From CAVSJA01 sp963728145 (GTDB taxonomy: Bacteria > Bacteroidota > Bacteroidia > Chitinophagales > Chitinophagaceae): a stretch of DNA of 64,000 nt. The stretch is from NCBI GenBank assembly GCA_963728145.1, contig CAVSJA010000001.1:124001-188000 (forward strand). The letters run 5' to 3'. The position numbers were made by a program, and so were the translations under genes. The notes beneath the pieces were generated by a model, which did no database searches, was not told the origin of the DNA, and saw nothing but the letters and a program-made list of their open reading frames with translations. The number at the start of each line of letters is the position of its first letter. Positions within the stretch are counted from its first letter, which is position 1. Shown here piece by piece: positions 50,744-60,700 of this stretch.

Positions 50744-53194
50744 TTGTTTGCGGAGATAATCATCCCATTGGCTTTGCCGAAAAATTATACCTGGTCGGTG
50801 CCTGCTCATTTAATTGAACAGGTGAAGGAGGGCGTAAGGGTGGAAGTTGTGTTGGGAAAGAATAAAAAATATGCTGGTGTTGTTAAAAAACTAACTGAGA
50901 GCGCTCCTGAGATTTTTGAGGCCAAGGATATTCTGAACATACTCGATAGCGAGCCCATTGTTTTCCCCAGACAACTGCAGTTATGGGAATGGATTGCCAA
51001 ATACTATTTGTGCAGTGAAGGGGAAGTAATGTCAGCAGCTCTTCCAGCTCATTTCAAACTCAACAGTGAAACTATCGTGGTCTATAGTGAAGAATTCGGA
51101 GATGATTTCAGTACACTCGATCATGATGAATACCTGGTAGCAGAAGCTTTATTGATAAAGAAAGAATTGAGTCTTTCAGAAGTGCAGGAATTGCTCGATT
51201 CTTCTCACGTTTATCCTGTAATAAAAAGACTGATCGATAAAAGAGTTTGCTTTGTTTGGGAAGCATTGAGACAAACCTATGCTCCCAAAAAAGAAACTTA
51301 TGTTCACCTGAATCAGGAGTACGACAATGAAGAAAAGCTCTCCCAATTACTGAATGAGGATAAGAAATTGCAGAGAGCAGAAAAGCAATTGGAACTCTTG
51401 CTCAGCTATCTTCATTTATCAAGAACAGAAGGAGAGGTAACCAAATCGGGATTACTGAAAAAAAGCAATGCTTCCGAAGCACAATTAAAAGGACTCGTAG
51501 ACAAAAATATCCTATGGCTTGAAAAAAGACAGGTTGACCGTCTTCAATATCTTCCAAGGAATATCAGTATCGATTTTGATTTGACTGAAGCGCAAAAAAT
51601 GGCGCTCGGGGAGATCAGCGAAATTTTTAAAGAAAAGGCAGTTGGTCTTTTACACGGGATCACTTCAAGCGGAAAAACCCAGGTTTATGTAAAACTGATT
51701 GAGCAATTCCTTCGCCAGGGTAAACAAATACTTTATTTACTACCCGAAATAGCGCTCACTTCACAGATCATTCGACGTTTGCAAAAACATTTCGGTGGCT
51801 ATATCGGCATTTATCATAGCAAGTTCACCCAGAACGAAAGAGTAGAGATCTGGAATAAGATCAAGTCGGGAGAATTAAAGATCATCCTGGGAGCCAGGTC
51901 CTCATTATTCCTTCCGTTTGCTGATTTGGGTCTGATCATTGTCGATGAAGAACACGATACCTCATTCAAACAACAAGACCCCGCGCCAAGATATCATGCA
52001 AGAGATGCCGCCGTTTACTATGCTTCACTTTTTAATGCGAAAGTATTAATGGGAAGCGCTACGCCTTCAATAGAAAGTTACTACAATGCACAAACTGGAA
52101 AATACGGATTAGTAAAATTGAATGAACGATATGGCGGCATGAAAATGCCGGAGATTGGGCTCGTCGACACAAAGAGTATAATAAAAAAAGATCAGGGCAA
52201 GATCATTATAAGCCCTGCGCTTGAAGAGTCCATCAATCAAACCCTTGCTGCAAAGCGGCAGGTTATTTTATTTCAAAACAGGAGAGGTTATTCCCCTTAC
52301 CAGGTTTGCAAGGTATGTGGATGGATTCCGCAATGCAAGTATTGCGACGTTACTCTGAATTATCACAAGAACACGAATAAACTTCATTGTCATTATTGTG
52401 GTACTGTCTATCCGCTGGTAATAACCTGTCTTGCCTGCGGCAATCACAATTTTGCTCAGAGAAATTTTGGTACGGAAAAAATAGAAGAACAATTGGAAGA
52501 AACATTTCCACAGGCGAGAATTGCGCGAATGGATATTGATAGCGTTCGGGGAAAACAGGCGCATGATAATTTGATTCAATTATTCGAACAACACCGGATA
52601 GATATTCTTGTGGGAACGCAAATGGTAGTAAAAGGATTAGATTTCGAATTTGTTGACCTCGTGGGTATCCTGGATGGAGACAGTTTGATGAGCTTTGCAG
52701 ATTTTCGTGTGAATGAAAGAGCTTTTCAACTAATGGAACAGGTAAGTGGGCGAGCTGGAAGAAAAGATAAACAGGGGAAAGTGTTGATACAGGTTGCCAA
52801 CACAAAGCATCCGGTCCTTGGATTTGTACAGGAACACGATTATTCAGCATTTTATAACGAAGAGTTGGAAGCAAGAAAGAAATTCTTTTATCCGCCTTTT
52901 TCGCGCTTCATTACAATTACGTTTAAGCATAAGCTAAAGGAAATTGTTGAATCGGCAGCCTTTGAATTTTCTGCATCCCTAAAAACAAGGCTTGGGCAAT
53001 ATTTAATCGGACCGGCGGAACCGGTAGTTAATAAGGTCCGCAACCAGTACCTGATGGAATTGTCTTTGAAATTGCCAAAGGATGCGAATACGATTCAAAC
53101 AGCAAAACAATTAATATTGGATCAAATAGCGTTAATACATTCGAATAAACGATTCCGTTCCGTTACCATAGTTCCGGACGTAGATGCTATCTGA
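50744..53194 (+). CDS. priA: Primosomal protein N' (replication restart helicase)
   Basis: An 816-residue PriA, the 3'-5' helicase that restarts stalled replication forks. N-terminal DNA-binding domain opens FAEIIIPLALPKNYTW; Walker A GITSSGKTQVY near 304-314; Walker B DEEH; GSATPS; zinc knuckles C-VCGWIPQCKYC and HCHYCGTVYP, C-LACGN near 522-560; then QMVKGLDF and RAGRKD. Start is a TTG at 50744: the frame has no ATG nearby and the family N-terminus fits. Confidence 0.96.
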   Translation: MFAEIIIPLALPKNYTWSVPAHLIEQVKEGVRVEVVLGKNKKYAGVVKKLTESAPEIFEAKDILNILDSEPIVFPRQLQLWEWIAKYYLCSEGEVMSAALPAHFKLNSETIVVYSEEFGDDFSTLDHDEYLVAEALLIKKELSLSEVQELLDSSHVYPVIKRLIDKRVCFVWEALRQTYAPKKETYVHLNQEYDNEEKLSQLLNEDKKLQRAEKQLELLLSYLHLSRTEGEVTKSGLLKKSNASEAQLKGLVDKNILWLEKRQVDRLQYLPRNISIDFDLTEAQKMALGEISEIFKEKAVGLLHGITSSGKTQVYVKLIEQFLRQGKQILYLLPEIALTSQIIRRLQKHFGGYIGIYHSKFTQNERVEIWNKIKSGELKIILGARSSLFLPFADLGLIIVDEEHDTSFKQQDPAPRYHARDAAVYYASLFNAKVLMGSATPSIESYYNAQTGKYGLVKLNERYGGMKMPEIGLVDTKSIIKKDQGKIIISPALEESINQTLAAKRQVILFQNRRGYSPYQVCKVCGWIPQCKYCDVTLNYHKNTNKLHCHYCGTVYPLVITCLACGNHNFAQRNFGTEKIEEQLEETFPQARIARMDIDSVRGKQAHDNLIQLFEQHRIDILVGTQMVVKGLDFEFVDLVGILDGDSLMSFADFRVNERAFQLMEQVSGRAGRKDKQGKVLIQVANTKHPVLGFVQEHDYSAFYNEELEARKKFFYPPFSRFITITFKHKLKEIVESAAFEFSASLKTRLGQYLIGPAEPVVNKVRNQYLMELSLKLPKDANTIQTAKQLILDQIALIHSNKRFRSVTIVPDVDAI

Positions 53195-53196
53195 TC

Positions 53197-53374
53197 GTTT
53201 GGCGTTTGGCGTTTGGAGTTTGGGGTTTGGTGTTTGGCGTTCGTAAATGCGGAATTTCCTTTAAACTTTCGATTTATTTCAAGTAATATGGGATTTAGGA
53301 TTAAGGAACCCCAAACGCCAAACCCCAAACTCCAAACGATAAAAGCCAAACGCCAAACCCTAAACGCCAAACGC
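53197..53374. repeat. Heptamer-word inverted repeat (GGCGTTT)
   Basis: The left arm 53197-53238 is six 7-bp words GTTTGGC/A/G/T in a row. The right arm 53310-53374 is the complement (CCAAACG/C words), in two blocks separated by GATAAAAG. Over 53211-53237 against 53312-53338 the match is 26 of 27. The right arm ends just before murB, so it forms the leader of that mRNA or the 3' end of the priA transcript. Confidence 0.92.
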
Positions 53375-53381
53375 TAATGAC

Positions 53382-54410
53382 ATGAAAATTGAAGAAAACA
53401 TATCACTTAAGCCATACAACACATTCCAAATCGATGCAAAAGCGAAAAGATTTGCGTCATTTAAAAACCAGGATGAATTAGCTCAGCTTACGAAAGAATT
53501 CGACCGAACAGAAAAATTAATTCTGGGTGGGGGAAGTAATATTCTTTTTGTAAAAGATTTTGATGGCATCGTATTGAATAACCAGATCATGGGTATTGAA
53601 GAGCTGCATGAAGAACCGGAGCATGTTTTTATTAAAGTCGGGGCAGGGGAGAACTGGCATAAATTCGTGCAATATTGCATTAATAAAGATTGGTCCGGTT
53701 TAGAAAATTTGTCATTGATACCCGGAAACGTTGGAGCAGCGCCCATGCAGAATATTGGAGCCTATGGAGTGGAGCAGGCCGATTTGTTCTGGGATCTTGA
53801 AGCATTTCATTTGAAAGAACAAAGGGTACGAACCTTTACCCGCACAGATTGCCAATTCGGTTATCGTGAAAGTGTGTTCAAAGGAAAATACAAGGATCAG
53901 TTCGCAATTCTGAGCGTAACATTCAGACTCCGTAAAAAGCCGATCTTTCACACGAGTTATGGTGCCATTAAAGAAGAATTGGATAAAATGGGTGTAAAGG
54001 ACTTAAGCATTCGCGCCATATCAGAAGCTGTAATCAATATCCGAAGTTCAAAGCTACCAGATCCGAAGGAGATCGGAAATGCTGGAAGCTTTTTCAAAAA
54101 TCCTATGATTACGGAAGATCATTATAAAAAATTGAAAAAAGTGTATCCGAATATTGTCGGATTTGAAACAGTTGCGGGTTCTGTCAAACTCGCCGCAGGT
54201 TGGCTAATCGAACAATGTGGTCCACGGGAGTCAGTGACCTGGAAAGGATATCGCAAAGGAGATGCGGGCTGTCATGCAAGACAAGCGCTTGTATTAGTTA
54301 ACTATGGAGATGCAAAAGGAAAAGAAATTCTCGAGTTGAGTAAAGAGATACAAAAAACTGTGAAGAAGAAGTTTGAAGTTGAATTGGAGAGAGAGGTGAA
54401 TATTGTTTGA
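53382..54410 (+). CDS. murB: UDP-N-acetylmuramate dehydrogenase
   Basis: A 342-residue FAD enzyme that reduces enolpyruvyl-UDP-GlcNAc in peptidoglycan synthesis; the length is that of the E. coli-type (type I) enzyme. Blocks: LILGGGSNILFVKDFDGIV near 46-64 (FAD), NLSLIPGNVGAAPMQNIGAYG, FGYRESVFK, and GNAGSFFKNP near 230-239 with the catalytic serine. It starts 7 bases after the heptamer repeat. Confidence 0.97.
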   Translation: MKIEENISLKPYNTFQIDAKAKRFASFKNQDELAQLTKEFDRTEKLILGGGSNILFVKDFDGIVLNNQIMGIEELHEEPEHVFIKVGAGENWHKFVQYCINKDWSGLENLSLIPGNVGAAPMQNIGAYGVEQADLFWDLEAFHLKEQRVRTFTRTDCQFGYRESVFKGKYKDQFAILSVTFRLRKKPIFHTSYGAIKEELDKMGVKDLSIRAISEAVINIRSSKLPDPKEIGNAGSFFKNPMITEDHYKKLKKVYPNIVGFETVAGSVKLAAGWLIEQCGPRESVTWKGYRKGDAGCHARQALVLVNYGDAKGKEILELSKEIQKTVKKKFEVELEREVNIV

Positions 54411-54433
54411 ATTCAATGTGTATTCTGTGCCTT

Positions 54434-54695
54434 CACACTTCTTGATCGTCATCCCCGCAATGATCGTCATCCCCGCGGTACACTTCATGAAGCTTACGAC
54501 GAAAGGCAACCAAGCGGGGATCCCCTACCAACAAAAAGAATTTCTTATAGGGTCACTCTTTGAGTAAGAAGTGGTCGTCGATCAACTGAAGGCTAGTTGG
54601 TAGGGGATCCTCGCTTGGCTTTCTTCATTTCGTAAGGACCCGAAGATATCCCGCGGGGATGACGATCATTGCGGGGATGACGATCGCGAAGTGTG
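54434..54695. repeat. Nested inverted repeat with 35-bp perfect arms between convergent genes
   Basis: Outermost CACACTTC (54434-54441) / GAAGTGTG (54688-54695). Then a perfect 35-bp pair 54444-54478 / 54651-54685, each made of two words of the type GATCGTCATCCCCGC. Inside, 54510-54532 / 54596-54618 pair over 23 bp with one mismatch (CCAAGCGGGGATCCCCTACC). The whole 310-bp gap is this element; there is no gene. Confidence 0.93.
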
Positions 54696-54720
54696 AGGGC
54701 GCAAAGGATGCAGAGAAAAA

Positions 54721-56247
54721 TTAATTAAAATCTTCATTCCCAAATTCCTCATCACTCAATGAAGAGGTACTCCCCAAATTCAGCATCGATCCCATCAGGT
54801 CTTTAAACTCGATCTTACCTTCAACAATCTTCTTGCTGATCATGGAATAAGCAGCAAGCCCATGCAATACAAATTCCATTAACAATGCTGCTTCCTTTTC
54901 ATTTGCGTGACGGAAGAATTTCTTTACGAATGCATTCAAACCATCAACCTTATAGAGCTGATGAATCTTATCTTCATCCTTTGTATTGAAGAGAATATTC
55001 AGACTATTTCCCTTATCAAACCAACCCTGGATACCTTTGTATGGATTTTCATCCTGTCCCTGCTGACTCCTTTTCTTCTTTACTGTATCAGGATTAGGAA
55101 AATAATTTACGAATTGCGAACGAATAGCTTTATCCATCAAATTCATCGCCACCTGGTAGGGACCTTCCTGCTCTCCTTCATAAACCAATTCGATCTTACC
55201 CGTAATGGATGGAATGATTCCTACTAGATCGCTGATCCAGACCTGTGTTTCTTTTTCTTTATTTAAGATCGCTCTTCGTTCCGCGGCACTGATCGCATTT
55301 TCAAATGCCGATATACTTAATCGGGCAGACACACCACTTTTCTTATCCACGAATTCACTGCCTCTTGCTTCAAAAGATATCTGTTCAATCAATCTTTTTA
55401 CCAGGTCACTGATCCTGATCTTCGTTTTTTGATCTTCATGAACTTCAGCTTCCTGCTCTGTAATGATCAGTGCTGTTTCGATACTTTTTGGATAATGCGT
55501 AAGGATCTGGCTTTCGATCCGGTCTTTTAATGGAGTAACGATGGAACCACGATTAGTATAATCTTCAGGATTTGCGGTGAATACAAAAAGAATATCGAGG
55601 GGCATCCTCAATTTAAATCCCCTGATCTGTACGTCCCCTTCTTCCAAAATATTAAATAGAGCAACCTGTATGCGTGCCTGTAAATCGGGAATTTCATTTA
55701 TTACAAAAATTCCGCGGTTACTTCTTGGAATGATTCCATAATGGATCACCCTTTCATCGGCGAAGCTTAACCGAAGATTTGCAGCCTTAATCGGATCGAT
55801 ATCTCCAATAAGGTCCGCAACGCTTACATCAGGGGTTGCCAGCTTTTCACCATAGCGCTGGCTTCGGTGGATCCATTCTATGGGGGTATCATCTCCTTTT
55901 TCCTCTATCAGATCTTTCGAATACCTCGATACCGGATGTAATGGATCATCATTTATCTCTGAACCCGCAACTGCGGGAATATATTCATCCAATAATTCGG
56001 TCATCAACCTGGCCATTCTTGTTTTTGCCTGACCCCTCAAACCCAGGAATAATATATTATGGCGGGAGAGTAAGGCTCTTTCCACATCAGGAATAACCGA
56101 TTCTTCATAACCGATGATGCCAGTAAAAGTTTCTTCTTTGCTTTGAAGTTTTCGGATAAGGTTACTTCTCAATTCTTCTTTCACAGATCTTGGATGATAA
56201 CCACTTTTCCTTAACTCACCTAAGGTCTTAATTTTTTTGATGTCCAT
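54721..56247 (-). CDS. MoxR/magnesium-chelatase-type AAA+ ATPase
   Basis: A 508-residue AAA+ protein of the ChlI/MoxR kind. Walker A GLRGQAKTRMAR near residues 69-80, Walker B GIFVINEIPD near 178-187, sensor FTANPEDYTNRGSI, and arginine-finger region LKDRIESQILTHYP. C-terminal extension of about 250 residues. It is in the same operon as a VWA protein and a small membrane protein. Such pairs are thought to act as chaperones that remodel or insert cofactors. The target is unknown. Confidence 0.88.
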   Translation of the reverse strand: MDIKKIKTLGELRKSGYHPRSVKEELRSNLIRKLQSKEETFTGIIGYEESVIPDVERALLSRHNILFLGLRGQAKTRMARLMTELLDEYIPAVAGSEINDDPLHPVSRYSKDLIEEKGDDTPIEWIHRSQRYGEKLATPDVSVADLIGDIDPIKAANLRLSFADERVIHYGIIPRSNRGIFVINEIPDLQARIQVALFNILEEGDVQIRGFKLRMPLDILFVFTANPEDYTNRGSIVTPLKDRIESQILTHYPKSIETALIITEQEAEVHEDQKTKIRISDLVKRLIEQISFEARGSEFVDKKSGVSARLSISAFENAISAAERRAILNKEKETQVWISDLVGIIPSITGKIELVYEGEQEGPYQVAMNLMDKAIRSQFVNYFPNPDTVKKKRSQQGQDENPYKGIQGWFDKGNSLNILFNTKDEDKIHQLYKVDGLNAFVKKFFRHANEKEAALLMEFVLHGLAAYSMISKKIVEGKIEFKDLMGSMLNLGSTSSLSDEEFGNEDFN

Positions 56248-56356
56248 AATAATTCCCCACTATTTAAATACACTGTCTATAATTTTCATTGCGCAGCCCG
56301 TCAATTCAACCTTTTAATTCTTTTCAATTTTATTAGTACTCATTTGATCTAGTACA

Positions 56357-56509
56357 TTAACCGTTTGACCAATTGATCGCAACTGATTTTGGATCCTGCA
56401 ATCCTGAATTGTCAACCGTTCCGGATTTGCGGGTAGTAATCACGAATACTATTGAAGCAAGCAGAATCAATGCGATTTCAATAATCAGAATTATTCGATT
56501 TTTTTTCAT
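56357..56509 (-). CDS. Small single-helix membrane protein in the MoxR/VWA operon (50 residues)
   Basis: A 50-residue open frame starting MKKNRIILIIEIALILLASI, one membrane helix to about residue 25 and a polar tail of TTRKSGTVDNSG then WSNG. It was found by reading the minus strand of the gap. It starts 24 bases after the VWA gene stop and ends 109 bases before the AAA+ gene. The basic start, clean helix and operon position support it; no homolog can be named. Confidence 0.6.
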   Translation of the reverse strand: MKKNRIILIIEIALILLASIVFVITTRKSGTVDNSGLQDPKSVAINWSNG

Positions 56510-56533
56510 TTGCAGTTGTGTTCGCTTGAAAAA

Positions 56534-57631
56534 TTAGTAAACAGTTTTGCGCTTCCCACTCTCAAAATCCTTAAATATAAATGCGCCCAGCCTGTCCAGC
56601 GATGCAAAAAATGCTTTACCATTATTCGTTTCCGTAAACTCCTGCACAAAGCGCTGCAGGTAGGGATCAGTTGCGATCATAAACGTGGTGATAGGTATTT
56701 TTAGTTTTTTACATTGAGCGGCCAGATTCAGACAACGGTTCGTGATCTTTCTGTCCAAACCAAAACTGTTCTTGTAATAACGCTTTCCCACTTTCAAACA
56801 GGTTGGCTTTCCATCTGTGATCATGAAGATCTGCTTATTCGGATTTCTTCTTCGTCTCAACATATCCATTGCCAGATGTAAACCGGCTACAGTGTTCGTA
56901 TGGTAAGGCCCTACCTGCAAATAGGGAAGATCTTTTATTTCAACAGGCCAGGCATCGTTTCCAAATACCACAATATCCAATGTGTCTTTTGGATATTTTG
57001 TTGTAATCAGTTCGCTCAAGGCCATTGCTACTTTTTTCGCGGGTGTGATCCTGTCTTCACCATAAAGGATCATTGAATGCGAAATATCGATCATCAGGAC
57101 GGTTGAGGTCTGCGCTTTAAAATCTGTTTCTCTGATTGCAAGATCATCTTCCTGCATGCTGAAACTGTCAATGCCGTGATTGATCTGTGCATTCCGGATA
57201 GAAGTGGTGAAATCGATTTGCTCGATCATATCCCCAAACTGGAATGGCCTCGTTTCCGGATTGATCTCATCTCCCTGACCCGGTTTAAAAGTATGGTGAT
57301 CGCCTTGTTTTGTTTTTTTGAGTTTGCCGAAGATCTCCTCAAGTGAACGCTTGCGAATGCCTTGTTCTGTTTTCGGGGTGATCCTTATTTCTCCGTTTTG
57401 CCTGTTCTCATCGATATAGCCTTTCTCTCTCAATTCCTCGATAAAATCTCCCATTCCATACTCATCGTCAGTGAGCTCGTATTCCTTATCCAGTTGGTTC
57501 ATCCAGTTCAGCGCCTCACCCACATCACCATTCGTGTAGGTAAGGAGTTGCATGAAGATATCCAGCAACTGTTCAAAACGGGATTTGCCTTGTTGGTTCG
57601 GATCGAATTTTGTAAAATGGTGTCCAATCAT
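56534..57631 (-). CDS. VWA domain protein paired with the MoxR ATPase
   Basis: A 365-residue protein. The C-terminal half is a von Willebrand factor A domain with the metal-site motif DISHSM near residues 180-185, followed by T and D sites in TNTVAGLH and ITDGKPT. The N-terminal half is helical and charged. It precedes the small membrane protein and the MoxR-type ATPase in one operon. In such pairs the VWA partner recognises the target. Confidence 0.85.
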   Translation of the reverse strand: MIGHHFTKFDPNQQGKSRFEQLLDIFMQLLTYTNGDVGEALNWMNQLDKEYELTDDEYGMGDFIEELREKGYIDENRQNGEIRITPKTEQGIRKRSLEEIFGKLKKTKQGDHHTFKPGQGDEINPETRPFQFGDMIEQIDFTTSIRNAQINHGIDSFSMQEDDLAIRETDFKAQTSTVLMIDISHSMILYGEDRITPAKKVAMALSELITTKYPKDTLDIVVFGNDAWPVEIKDLPYLQVGPYHTNTVAGLHLAMDMLRRRRNPNKQIFMITDGKPTCLKVGKRYYKNSFGLDRKITNRCLNLAAQCKKLKIPITTFMIATDPYLQRFVQEFTETNNGKAFFASLDRLGAFIFKDFESGKRKTVY

Positions 57632-57669
57632 CGTAATCTAAGTTCGCTATAATCTGTATAATAAAAAAA

Positions 57670-57693
57670 ATCCCGGAAAGTTCATTCCGGGAT
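57670..57693 (-). terminator. Rho-independent terminator (minus strand)
   Basis: Perfect stem ATCCCGGAA (57670-57678) / TTCCGGGAT (57685-57693) with a six-base loop and an eight-A run on its left, a T-run for minus-strand transcripts. It ends the DUF2723 gene before the VWA operon. Confidence 0.9.
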
Positions 57694-57792
57694 CTGCTTG
57701 TTAATAAATGCTTAACTATTTCAATTCGAACCTTGTCAACCTCGGCATTCCCGCGAAAGCGGGAACAACCCTGTCAACCTCATCAACCAGTA

Positions 57793-60700
57793 CTACGGGG
57801 TATCTGGTTTTTTACCGGAAGTATCCGGATTCTGAATAGTCTGGGGCGTCTCCGTCTTCGCAGGGCCTCCAGCCTTGAACTCGATTTCCCATTTATTCAA
57901 TTGTTCGAGCATCATGTAGCTGGTATAGATATCCTGTGCGAAAACTTCCTGGTCGTAATTCAAAGCACTGGCCCTGTTGTTCAAATGTGTGAGCGCCTGC
58001 ATGTATAGTTGCTGATCTGTCATTCCCGCTTCATCTCCGAGACTCCGGTAAAAACGCATCTGCTCTTGCAGGTCTTTTTTAATCGATGTACTTACTTTTT
58101 TCGCTAAACCAAGATCACCACTTTGATAAGAAGCAAGCAGGAATCTCATTGAAATCTGGTTATGGAAATTGCCCCTGTTTGATGTCATGCCATATGGAAC
58201 ATTCTTACTGTCCACGCTCTGGTCATATTTCTGCAGGATCTTTCTTGCAGAATCTTTCATATTAGCTTCAGCCAGGGCCATTCCGATTACAGCATGAGAA
58301 GAGCGAATACTATTGATCTGTCTACGATTCTCCTCATCAAAAAATACTCCAGGCTTTTGTGCATTGCCATATGCAAACTTTTCCATCACATTCTTGTAGG
58401 CAATATCTCTTGCTACATTATTGGCATTCTCAACCGGAACCAGGCGATAGGATAGACCCTCCAATCTGCAATACTTTGCCAGTCCGAGTTCTTCCAACTC
58501 CTGTGTTGACGTAAAATAGATCGGGCGCTTCCACTTGTTTGCAGCGATCAATGCCAGTATTGCAAGGTCATTTTTCTGGATCAGTCTTTTTGAGATATCC
58601 AGTTTCAATTCTGTTACTATAGAATCATCCGGATTGAACTTGATTGTTTTTTTCACCAGCTCCATATCAACCGGAACTGAAACCTTATTGGTAGGGAAGA
58701 TATTTGCTGAATCCTCTTCACCAATAGGAATTGTATATCTCGGGTCATCATTTCCAGTGTAATCTTTCAACACGGTGTACAAGTCATGGTATCTTACCTG
58801 GTCAAGAGGAACAGGAATATTGTAGCCCGCCAAATAACTGGCTGTAAATACCAGATCTCTTCTACTACCCTGGATTTGTTCAGGGGTAAACAAAACATCT
58901 GCCGGCGCACTCTCATTCACCTTATAGCGCAGTTGGTTAATATACCAATCGGTTCCCAACAAGCTATAATTCATAACGCGGAGGTCTGGACGAATTTTCT
59001 CAACTTCCTGCGCATACCAAAGCGGATAAGTATCATTATCCCCGAATGTGATCAGGATGGCGTCCTTTTCGCAACTTTCGAGATAATCCTTACCAAGATC
59101 TCTTGCCAAAACTTTTTTGCCTCGATCATGATCATCCCATTCCTGGGAAGCCATTAATATCGGAACGGCGAGAAGGCTCACTCCAAATGCCAGGTAGTTT
59201 GCCATTCTAACATTCATGTATTTCGCTAATAAATCCTTTATAAAAAGTACTCCTAAACCAATCCAGATTGCAAAGGCAAAGAATGAACCCACGTATGCAT
59301 AGTCACGCTCCCTCGGTTGGTAACCAGATTGGTTGAGATAGATAACAATAGCAAAGCCGGTAAAGAAGAATAAAAGGAATGTAACCAGGAAATCCCGGCG
59401 GTTATTTTTGAATTGATAAATGATTCCAAGAATACCCAGGATCAATGGGAGGAAAAAGAGCTTATTATTCGCTTTATTATCCCTGCCTGCTGTTGCTGGT
59501 AATTCGTCAGGCGTTGCGGTATTGAATAACTTGTCGACAAAATTGATTCCGCTTGCCCAATTCCCATCACGCATATTTCCGAATCCCTGCAGATCATTTT
59601 GCTTCCCTGCAAAATTCCACATGAAATAGCGCCAGTACATCCAACGGAATTGATAATTCCCGAAGTATTTGATATTGTTTCCGAGACCAGGCATTTCACC
59701 CTGCTCAACTCCGCCAAAGCTTCGGTAAACCGCTTCCTGGTTTCTTTCATTGCCATTATCATACATTCTCGGGAAGATATGCGGGCCGATCTTGTCCACA
59801 TCCCAATCGGGGTGTTGTCTTTGAAGTTCATTCAATTCATCATCTGATGGTTTCTTGCCGAAATTCTGTTTTCTCGTTTTTCCCGCAACTTCATATTTCT
59901 CCTTTCCTTTCACATAAAAATCTCCCGTCACTTCAAATGGAGCACGGTAAATGAAATCGGGTCCGTAGAGGATGGGCCAGTCACCATACTGATCGCGGCT
60001 CAGGTATCCTGTAAGGCTTACCGGATTGTCCACATTATACATATCAACAGAAGGATCTGCAGAAGAACGGATCAATGTGGTGAAATAAGTGGAATATCCA
60101 ACGATGACGAAGATTGCAGAAAAAATTGCTATCCGCAGAAAGGACGAAATTCTTTCTTTTAATGAATAGCAGATCCAAACCACCACGCCAAGTCCTAATA
60201 CCAATAAGAACCCGTTTAAGGCTGATTTAATAAATGGAAAACAGAATAACAATATGATCAGAGATAGCCATACAGGAAATGCGGTGAATTTTCTAATTTG
60301 TTCGTTTGTGAAACGAAGTCCAAGGACCAATAGCCCTAACAACAGCAAGAAATACGTTGCAAATCCAATGAAGAATGGAGTTCCCAGGTTATTCACAAAG
60401 AAGATATCAAAGCTTCCTGCACCGCGAATTGACCATTGTACAATTACCACCTGGAGAATTCCAGTAATAACGCAACCCAATACAAATGCCCAGAAGGCTC
60501 CCCAGGGAGTTACTTTGTAACGTTTGAAATAGTAAACCATTACGATCGCGGGAATGGTCAGGAGGTTCAACAAGTGAACGCCGATTGATAATCCCATGAT
60601 ATAAAAAATAAATATCAACCAGCGATCCGCGCGGGAGAATTTATGTCCATCTGTTTTGCTTTCATTATCTACTTCATGTTCCCATTTCAGGATAGCCCAA

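Noticed and set aside
53122..53370. Minus-strand frame of 82 codons with repeated VWRLAF/VWSLGF words
   Set aside because: It is a reading of the 7-bp GGCGTTT array; periodic peptides arise automatically from a heptamer run. No start signal or family.
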